Source of the DNA: CAIZQW01 sp942493055
Lineage (GTDB): Bacteria > Verrucomicrobiota > Kiritimatiellia > RFP12 > UBA1067
Reading direction: 5' to 3'
Length of the DNA: 64,000 nt
Assembly: GCA_942493055.1 (NCBI GenBank)
Contig: OW818680.1
Span: forward strand, 868,001-932,000
Below, piece after piece: positions 39,525 through 45,759 of this stretch. The notes under the pieces were generated by a model. That model was given only the letters and a program-made list of their open reading frames with translations, was not told where the DNA came from and searched no databases. Every line of letters begins with the position of its first letter. Within the stretch, counting starts at the first letter, position 1. Made by a program: the position numbers and the translations under genes.

Positions 39525-39959
39525 ATGCCCTTTCAAATGTTTCATGAGCGGTGCCCGGATGTTGCCTTTCGCGAAGTGAGGGTCATCACCATACTCAACA
39601 ATCCCGACTATCCTTTGCTGTCAGATGAATATGCCTTTTTGGAGATGTATTGCAATGAGAAAGGCTGCGACTGCCGCAGGGTGTTCTTCGCTGTCGTCGC
39701 AAAGAGTAACCCTCGCGTCGTGCTGGCGAACATCTCCTGGGGCTGGGAGACGCTGGAATTCTACAGTAAGTGGGGCAGTTTTCCGAAAAGCAAAAAGGAC
39801 GTAAAGATGATGAAAGGGCCTATTCTCGCGCAGCTGAACAAGCAGTCCGCACTGGCGCCCGAGCTGCTGAAACTGGCCAAGAACCTGCTCCTCCCGTCAC
39901 CGGAGTACGTCGAGCGCATCAAACGTCATTACGCGCTGTTCCGAAAAACAATCAAGTAA
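39525..39959 (+). CDS. Conserved-looking small protein of unknown function
   Basis: I do not recognise this 144-residue protein. I chose the ATG at 39525, behind TGAGGAGAT and a good promoter; the frame extends upstream to 39405 without such signals. No signal peptide or membrane segment is visible. A cysteine group YCNEKGCDCRRV sits at about residues 42-53 and could bind metal. Aromatic-rich NISWGWETLEFYSKWG follows at about 75-90, and the C-terminus is Lys/Arg-rich and helical (ELLKLAKNLLLPSPEYVERIKRHYALF). It stands alone between rnr (divergent) and a repeat-bearing gap. Confidence 0.7.
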   Translation: MPFQMFHERCPDVAFREVRVITILNNPDYPLLSDEYAFLEMYCNEKGCDCRRVFFAVVAKSNPRVVLANISWGWETLEFYSKWGSFPKSKKDVKMMKGPILAQLNKQSALAPELLKLAKNLLLPSPEYVERIKRHYALFRKTIK

Positions 39960-40038
39960 CCCGTGGCGCAGTTCCGATTTGTTTGTTGGTAGAAGAGTAC
40001 CGCATATCTTGGGTGAGCCTCAGGCTCTTAGTCATCAT

Positions 40039-40155
40039 CTTCGGCGAGCCGTTGACAGTGCCTATCGTTCGGACGGTTCGTCACAGCCTCACCCTCCAAC
40101 CCTTGGATGTGGCGTTTGTCGGGCGTATGCTGGAGGGCGAGACTTCGGCGAGCCG
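40039..40155. repeat. Dispersed-repeat-like segment in the 300-nt gap before GH127
   Basis: CTTCGGCGAGCCG occurs twice (40039-40051, 40143-40155). Between them CTCACCCTCCA (40088-40098) and TGGAGGGCGAG (40131-40141) form an inverted repeat with one mismatch. A perfect small palindrome GAGCCTCAGGCTC lies just left (40016-40028). No gene is seen in this gap. Confidence 0.55.
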
Positions 40156-40183
40156 ATCGACTCTAATCCTGACATTTTTTTAT

Positions 40184-40239
40184 CAACGAATTAAACGAAT
40201 GGAACGAATTGGAATTAGGTTAATTCGTTTAATTCGTTG
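40184..40239. repeat. 17-bp perfect inverted repeat, AT-rich
   Basis: CAACGAATTAAACGAAT (40184-40200) and its exact reverse complement (40223-40239) around a 22-base loop that contains further AACGAATT words. It lies between the stops of the orphan gene and GH127. Neither strand shows a T tract after the stem, so a standard terminator is not supported. Confidence 0.75.
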
Positions 40240-40259
40240 AAAAACTCTCCAGGTGATTC

Positions 40260-42611
40260 CTACTCCAACTGCCACTCGTGAACGCCGGAGGAGAATTTTT
40301 CAGGGCACTGGACTTCCAGACGGAAGGCTTTTGACTTAATAGGCGTGAAGCTCACTTCACAGACCTTGCCCTTTTCAACAGGATAGCTTGTGACACCCTC
40401 GACAGACACCCATTTGCCTTCCTCGTTCTGATAGGTGATCTTCCACGAGGCTGGGATGCGGCAGTTTCCGCGCCCGGTGTCATCAAACCATTTCACCTTC
40501 ACCTGTTTGGCTGTCACGGGTTTCTCAAAGGTGTATTGAACCCATTCCGCAGTACCCAGATGGGGCCAGAAATCAAAATGCGCCTCGCTCATGTCGTTGA
40601 CAGCCGCTGGGGTCATCTCCTCTGAGCGCGCAAACGAGGCGGTCGCCTCGGCCTGGCTCGCCAGTCCGATAAGGCCGGCCTTATCACGGTTTTCAATCAT
40701 CCACACCTGGGAGGCGCCCCCGCGATTCAAACGTGCATAATTGGGCACCGCCTTCAACGCGCCGGCTTCAATCGTCATGACCCCGTGCAGCAGGTCTGAT
40801 TTCCACACCGGCGTGAGGCTTTCTTCCGGCTTCAAAACAGCGTTGTAGACGCCCTTGCCATTGTCGATACTCTCAAAGCTATAGACAATGGGTCCGCGCT
40901 GGAGCGCCACGCGTCCGCGATTCGCCTCCACACGTTCATCGCAGGTGATGCGTTGCACATCCATGGGCAGGGCGAGCTCAACGCGGTCGCCCTCCTTCCA
41001 AGTGCGCGCGATCACGGCATAGCCCTCTTTCAAGCTCGCCTCAACAGGTTGCCCATTCACCTTCACTGCATATTTTCCATCCAGATTTGGCACTGCCTTG
41101 TAAAGCTTGCTCTCTGTGCGGCAGGGAATGCGCAGTGCAAGTGAAAACGCTTCTGACGGGACGTGCGTCAACGTAATGGCTACATCGCCCTTCCACGGAT
41201 AGCCGGTCTCCTGCTTCATGCGAAGGGGCTTCTGTCCCAACGCAGTGACATCGCCTTCACTGTCCACATAATGGTTGACCATGAGCGTGCGACGCTTGCT
41301 GTCCACGGAGTACATCATATCTTTGATCGCAAGCAAGGCGCGCGGGATATTCCCGACGCAACAGGGGCACCCGTGCCATGGATAACGCGCCTGGCTGGAG
41401 GTCAATGGATTCTGATAATAGAAGTTCGCTCCTGTCAGCTCTACTGAGCCGAGCAGATTGTTATAGAGGACGCGCTCCTGCACATCCATATAGTGCGCCT
41501 GCGGCAACCGACGGTGCATCTGAAGCGCCCAGAAACTCAGTCCGCAACTGGCGCAGGATTCGCAATAGCCATTGTTCGGCAACTGATAGTCGCCTGCGAA
41601 GGCCTCACCACCGTGAGAGGCCCCCACCCCGCCTGTCAGGTAGTGCTTCTTGTGAATCGCGTTATCCCACAGCGCATCTGCGGCCTTGCCATACGCAGCA
41701 TCTTCTTTGTGATAGGCGACATCCGCCATGGCTGCATAGAAGTAGGTCGCACGCACTGCATGGCCGGTTGCCTCGGTCATCTCAACGGCCGGCTTCTCAG
41801 ACTGATTGTAGGGATCGGGCTGGATCTTGTGTTGGTTGTCCATGAAGAACTTCGCCAGGTCAATATACGTGTCGCCCTTGCCCTTGCCTTCACTCGCATT
41901 CACGGATTCGCCGAGACGGCACAAGGCAAGCTCCATGCCCGGATGTCCATTCTTCCAGGCGCGTTTCGGGGCTGGTCCGAAGACGGAGTCCAGATGGTCC
42001 GCCAACTTGATGGCTGCATCATAGAGCCGACGGTCTTTGCCCTTTGTTGTCCGATAGTGGGCCAGGCCCATCTCCAGGAAATAGCCCATGACATAAAACT
42101 CGTGGTCGCCGATCTTGGTGTAGTGCGCCTGCTTCTTCAATGCATGGAAGGAGTGGATATAGCCATTCGGTTCCTGTGCACCTAAAATAACAGGGATCCA
42201 CTCCTCTGTCTTCTTGCGCAAAAAGTCCTGAGCCTTTGCAAGCTCTGCATCGCCGTCAGGATCGATCTCCAATGCCAAGCAGATCGCCTCGATCGTATTG
42301 TAGACGTACGCATCGCTCCAGGGGCACCCTTTAAATTTGGCCGTCACCGGCTCATTGCGCAGCGACTGGCCTGTCGCGATCAGATTGACCAGTTCCTCCC
42401 CTTTGCCGCCGGGTTCGATTTGCTTGATGCAATGCGGAATCCACTGTTCCGTCTGGAGCTTGACCTGCTGCTTCCAGAAACCATTGATTTTGACGCCGAT
42501 CATCGGGATAGGTTCAACCCCCTCTTGCGAGGCGCCAAACAGGGACGAGGCTACGAAAAGAGCTGATCCGGCATAGAAACAGGACATACGATTTTTTGCT
42601 TTGCTCATCAT
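40260..42611 (-). CDS. Secreted GH127-type beta-L-arabinofuranosidase-like protein (DUF1680)
   Basis: The ATG at 42611 follows GGGAGAAAAA; the frame's ATG at 42647 does not. The 783-residue protein has a signal peptide (ASSLFGAS near residue 30), then an (alpha/alpha)6-barrel of the GH127 family. The zinc and nucleophile residues line up: Glu351 and Cys353 in GYCESCASC, Cys417-Cys418 in HGCPCCVGN; in the characterised family a zinc-bound Cys is the nucleophile. Beta-sandwich domains follow, and the last ~130 residues look discoidin-like (AHFDFWPHLGTAEWVQYTF). It should release L-arabinose-type residues from plant or algal glycans; linkage is inferred. It is a single gene with an operator-like promoter. 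Confidence 0.9.
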   Translation of the reverse strand: MMSKAKNRMSCFYAGSALFVASSLFGASQEGVEPIPMIGVKINGFWKQQVKLQTEQWIPHCIKQIEPGGKGEELVNLIATGQSLRNEPVTAKFKGCPWSDAYVYNTIEAICLALEIDPDGDAELAKAQDFLRKKTEEWIPVILGAQEPNGYIHSFHALKKQAHYTKIGDHEFYVMGYFLEMGLAHYRTTKGKDRRLYDAAIKLADHLDSVFGPAPKRAWKNGHPGMELALCRLGESVNASEGKGKGDTYIDLAKFFMDNQHKIQPDPYNQSEKPAVEMTEATGHAVRATYFYAAMADVAYHKEDAAYGKAADALWDNAIHKKHYLTGGVGASHGGEAFAGDYQLPNNGYCESCASCGLSFWALQMHRRLPQAHYMDVQERVLYNNLLGSVELTGANFYYQNPLTSSQARYPWHGCPCCVGNIPRALLAIKDMMYSVDSKRRTLMVNHYVDSEGDVTALGQKPLRMKQETGYPWKGDVAITLTHVPSEAFSLALRIPCRTESKLYKAVPNLDGKYAVKVNGQPVEASLKEGYAVIARTWKEGDRVELALPMDVQRITCDERVEANRGRVALQRGPIVYSFESIDNGKGVYNAVLKPEESLTPVWKSDLLHGVMTIEAGALKAVPNYARLNRGGASQVWMIENRDKAGLIGLASQAEATASFARSEEMTPAAVNDMSEAHFDFWPHLGTAEWVQYTFEKPVTAKQVKVKWFDDTGRGNCRIPASWKITYQNEEGKWVSVEGVTSYPVEKGKVCEVSFTPIKSKAFRLEVQCPEKFSSGVHEWQLE

Positions 42612-42665
42612 TTTTTCTCCCAAACTTTTATGGGGAAACAGTAGCAAAAAAAGACGTGTGCGCCT

Positions 42666-42698
42666 ATTATAAATATTGCAACTTCGATTGCAATATTT
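42666..42698 (-). promoter_or_regulatory. GH127 promoter overlapped by a 28-bp palindromic operator
   Basis: On the complement a -35 TTGCAA (42688-42693) and -10 TATAAT (42666-42671) are 16 nt apart. AAATATTGCAA (42671-42681) and its exact reverse complement (42688-42698) flank six bases, so the palindrome spans the -35 and the whole spacer. That placement fits repression by a dimeric regulator, perhaps responding to the enzyme's sugar product (inference). Confidence 0.6.
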
Positions 42699-42831
42699 GC
42701 AACCCCTCAGCTATTGCCCATCCACGAAGACACGCTTGATGGCTTCGAGATAGCCACAGCCCGTCAAAAGCTGTTAGAAAAATATCTCCGCTCATAGCTT
42801 GCCCCTCGTTTTCGGTTTTTGATATATTGTA

Positions 42832-42965
42832 ACTTTCACCGCAAAAACCGCAAAGAGATTGCGCGGCTATAGGGGCTCGGCGGCCCCGCACGGGTTCCAT
42901 TAATCCGCCTCACCCGCGATCCACCTTCGCTAAAGCTACGGCGGACAGGATAGCGGACGGCGGAA
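42832..42965. repeat. Relative of the MITE interior upstream of murA
   Basis: Read on the complement, CCGCGCAATCTCTTTGCGG... matches the right inner part of the 21-kb element (from about 21304) with few changes. A CCGCCTCACCC word and a GACGGCGGA word, the two ends of that element's core, follow at 42905-42915 and 42956-42964. The two terminal inverted repeats are absent here. The rest of the 380-nt gap holds the GH127 promoter and no gene. Confidence 0.55.
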
Positions 42966-42991
42966 TAGTTCATTTTTTAGGATTTTATATC

Positions 42992-44281
42992 ATGTCTAAA
43001 CTGCTTATTAACGGCAAGAAGCCGATCTCCGGCACCCATCGCACCCCCGGCAACAAAAATGCCGCGTTGCCGATGATTGCAGCCTCCTTACTGACCTCGG
43101 AACCCGTCACTTTAAAGAACCTGCCGCTCATCGCAGATGTGCGCGTCACGCTCAAACTGGTCGCTGATCTGGGTGCAGAGGTGCATTTTAATGAAGCCAA
43201 GCGCGAAGTCACCATCCAGGCGAAGAAGATCCGGCGCGGACTGAACAAGGAGCTCTGCGGAAAGGTCCGCTCCTCCATTCTCTTCGCAGGCCCCCTGCTC
43301 GCCCGCTGCGGCGCGGCGACGCTCTACCCGCCCGGCGGGGACGTCATTGGTCGGCGGCGCATTGACACGCACCTGGAAGGCCTGCAAATGCTTGGCGCCA
43401 CCATTACCGCTGGCAACGCGTACGTCTTCAAGGCGCCCAAGGGGTTGACCGGCGCCTACATCCTGTTAGACGAAGCCAGCGTCACGGCCACAGAGAACAT
43501 CGTCATGGCCGCTACGCTAGCCAAAGGCGTCACCACGCTTTACAACACAGCCTGTGAGCCGCACGTGCAGAATCTCTGTGCGATGCTGAATGCCATGGGC
43601 GCGAAGATCAGCGGCATCGGCACCAACCGGCTCACCATCGAAGGCGTTGAAAAACTCTCCGGCACAGAGCAACGCATCGGCCCGGACTACATTGATGCGG
43701 GCAGCTACATGGTCGCGGCCCTGATTACAGGCGGCGACCTGACGATCGAGGACATTGAACCCGACGACTTCGCTGTGCTGATCAAGCCCTTCACCCGTTT
43801 TGGCGTCAAGTATCAGTTTGATCCTGTGAAAAAAACATTGCGTATACCACCGCGCCAGAAACTGAAGACCGCCTACGACTTTGGCGATGCCATTCCCAAA
43901 ATCGAGGACGGTCCATGGCCCATGCTGCCTTCGGATTTGATGAGCGTGCTCATCGTGCTGGCCACGCAGGCGCGCGGAACAACCATGTTCTTTGAAAAGA
44001 TGTTTGAGAGCCGCATGTACTTCGTGGATCATCTGCTCGGCATGGGTGCGCGTATTGTGCAGTGCGATCCGCACCGTATTGTCGTGACCGGCCCGACACC
44101 CTTGCACGGTTCGCGTGTGGCGAGTCCGGATATTCGCGCCGGCATGGCGCTACTCATTGCGGCATTGGGCGCAAAGGGCGAGACCACCATTCTCAACGCC
44201 AACAGCATCGACCGCGGCTACGAAGCCGTCGAGCAGGAACTGCGCAACCTCAACGCCAGCATCGAACGCATCAGCGACTAG
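42992..44281 (+). CDS. murA: UDP-N-acetylglucosamine 1-carboxyvinyltransferase MurA (Asp-type)
   Basis: MurA transfers enolpyruvate to UDP-GlcNAc, the first committed step of peptidoglycan synthesis. The 429-residue protein has the Lys-Asn pair in RTPGNKNAALP and the family repeats (GAYILLDEASVTATEN, DYIDAGSYMVAAL). The active-site loop reads YPPGGDVIGRRRIDTHL: Asp117 stands where most bacteria have the fosfomycin-reactive Cys. Asp-type enzymes are known from Chlamydia and Mycobacterium and are insensitive to fosfomycin. A weak ribosome site precedes the ATG. A weak terminator-like hairpin follows. Confidence 0.96.
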   Translation: MSKLLINGKKPISGTHRTPGNKNAALPMIAASLLTSEPVTLKNLPLIADVRVTLKLVADLGAEVHFNEAKREVTIQAKKIRRGLNKELCGKVRSSILFAGPLLARCGAATLYPPGGDVIGRRRIDTHLEGLQMLGATITAGNAYVFKAPKGLTGAYILLDEASVTATENIVMAATLAKGVTTLYNTACEPHVQNLCAMLNAMGAKISGIGTNRLTIEGVEKLSGTEQRIGPDYIDAGSYMVAALITGGDLTIEDIEPDDFAVLIKPFTRFGVKYQFDPVKKTLRIPPRQKLKTAYDFGDAIPKIEDGPWPMLPSDLMSVLIVLATQARGTTMFFEKMFESRMYFVDHLLGMGARIVQCDPHRIVVTGPTPLHGSRVASPDIRAGMALLIAALGAKGETTILNANSIDRGYEAVEQELRNLNASIERISD

Positions 44282-44322
44282 GAGAATGGGAAAATGGAAT
44301 GACGGAATATTGGAATGATGAC

Positions 44323-44345
44323 ACGAGTACATTACTCGGGTTTTT
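44323..44345 (+). terminator. Possible rho-independent terminator after murA
   Basis: CGAGTA-CAT-TACTCG (44324-44338) followed by GGTTTTTC. The stem is only six pairs long. Confidence 0.4.
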
Positions 44346-44367
44346 CAAGACCCCGATTCTTGCGTCC

Positions 44368-44420
44368 TTCCGTCCTTGTGTCCTTTAGTCCCCTGAACCC
44401 CGAACCCTGAACCCTGGCCC
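44368..44420. repeat. Word repeats in the murA-transporter gap
   Basis: CGTCCTT/CGTCCTT/TGTCCTT copies are followed by CTGAACCC, CGAACCC, TGAACCC. The GAACCC words are the reverse complement of GGGTTC/GGGTTT beside the MITE-like element. Confidence 0.5.
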
Positions 44421-44426
44421 CTACTT

Positions 44427-45302
44427 ATGTGGATTTATTTAGTACTCGTTTCGGCTTTTCTTCTCGCCTTATACGACCTTGCGAAGAAGACGAGCGTGCA
44501 TGACAACGCAGTCATGCCGGTGCTCTATCTGGGGACTGTCTTCGGGGCACTCGGCTTTTCGCTCTATTTGTTGGCCATGGGGCAGTTCGGACGGGCCTTC
44601 CTTGTGGACTCCCATACATTCGGACTGATCTTCATTAAGTCCTCGATCATTGCTGTCTCCTGGGTTTTTGCCTACTATGCCATGCGCGAACTGCCCTTTT
44701 CGATTGCAGCGCCCATCCGGGCATCGGTCCCCTTCTGGACATTATTAGGCGCGATCTTCTTGTACGGTGAAATTCCGTCTTGGGTACAAGCCATTGGCAT
44801 GGGTGCGGTGCTGGTGGGGTATGGGCTTTTTTCAATGGCAGGCAAAAAAGAGGGTATCCGCTTCCATCGGAACTGGGGCGTCTTTTTCGCCTTTGCCGGA
44901 ACGCTTCTCGGCTCCTGCAGCGCACTTTACGACAAACAGCTTCTTCAGCGCCTCAAGTTCGACCCACTGGCTGTCCAGCTCTGGTTCGAACTGGATCTGG
45001 TGATCATCTTTACAGTCTTCCTCCTTGCCCAGCGCCTGTTGAAAATGCAACGCACGTCCTTCCAGTGGCGCTGGTCGATTCCTGCAGTGGGACTCTTCTT
45101 GGTGGCAGCGGACTGGTTCTACTTTGCGGCGGTCAGCGAACCCGGAATCCCCATCTCGATTGTCTCCATGCTCAGGCGTGCCAACGTCGTGGTCTCCTTT
45201 GCGATTGGCGCCTTCATCTTCCACGAGCAGAACATCCTGAAAAAGGCTGTTGCGCTTGCTGTTCTCATTGCTGGCATCGCCATTCTCTGCTGGTTCAAGT
45301 AA
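44427..45302 (+). CDS. EamA/DMT-superfamily membrane transporter
   Basis: A 291-residue protein with about ten hydrophobic segments arranged as two EamA halves; the first starts WIYLVLVSAFLLALYDLAKK, and the second begins near residue 150 (WGVFFAFAGTLLGSCSALYDK). Charged residues cluster in short cytoplasmic loops. Each half ends with the family's helix pattern (ASVPFWTLLGAIFLYGEIPS; RRANVVVSFAIGAFIFHEQ). It likely exports or takes up a small metabolite; the substrate cannot be read. No obvious ribosome site precedes the ATG, and it may be co-transcribed with murA if the weak terminator leaks. Confidence 0.85.
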   Translation: MWIYLVLVSAFLLALYDLAKKTSVHDNAVMPVLYLGTVFGALGFSLYLLAMGQFGRAFLVDSHTFGLIFIKSSIIAVSWVFAYYAMRELPFSIAAPIRASVPFWTLLGAIFLYGEIPSWVQAIGMGAVLVGYGLFSMAGKKEGIRFHRNWGVFFAFAGTLLGSCSALYDKQLLQRLKFDPLAVQLWFELDLVIIFTVFLLAQRLLKMQRTSFQWRWSIPAVGLFLVAADWFYFAAVSEPGIPISIVSMLRRANVVVSFAIGAFIFHEQNILKKAVALAVLIAGIAILCWFK

Positions 45303-45480
45303 TGCCATCTTCCCTAGTCCCATGTCCCACGTCCCACGTCTTGTGATTCTTCACAACCTGACTCATGCCAGTTGGTCGAGCAGGGACACGAGAGACGATA
45401 GGGACGTGAGGGACATGCACGCCTAAGCAGAGAAAGTCCCTGCTGTCCCTCCTGTCGCTTCAGTCCCTTTACCTCCCATG
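45303..45480. repeat. GTCCC word-repeat and inverted-repeat tract
   Basis: CATGTCCCACGTCCCACGTC near 45321-45340 is echoed by inverted GACGTGAGGGACATG near 45404-45418, and AGCAGGGAC by GTCCCTGCT. Many GTCCC/GGGAC words fill the tract. No gene is seen. Confidence 0.55.
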
Positions 45481-45586
45481 TTGGGACAACTTCGCCTGAT
45501 CACGAAAAAACCTATAAAAAGAAACGACAGTCATCAATTTGTGAAAAAACTCACATTTCAATATAAACACATAAGGCGATTTTGAA

Positions 45587-45679
45587 ATGTCAACTGTTGA
45601 AGATAGAGTCGTTGATGAGGTGCTGGAACTGCGCTCAGAGGTGCGCGTCAGCCTTTTCAACCGAATACTCCAAGCCTGA
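45587..45679 (+). pseudogene. Possible remnant of an addiction-module antitoxin
   Basis: A 30-codon frame (MSTVEDRVVDEVLELRSEVR onward, then VSLFNRILQA and a stop) has the L-x-E-x-R-x-x-L spacing seen at the N-terminus of the small 'addiction module' antitoxin family. The next 80 nt stay open in the same frame past the stop, giving TPIFTLEGAEEIIAVRAESG. No toxin partner is seen. It could equally be chance. Confidence 0.22.
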
Positions 45680-45759
45680 ACTATCCGTGGAGACACTCCT
45701 ATCTTCACACTGGAGGGTGCCGAAGAAATCATCGCCGTGCGCGCAGAGAGCGGGTTAAA

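Noticed and set aside
40184..40245. Inverted repeat as rho-independent terminator for GH127 or the orphan gene
   Set aside because: The stem is AT-rich and no T tract follows on either strand.
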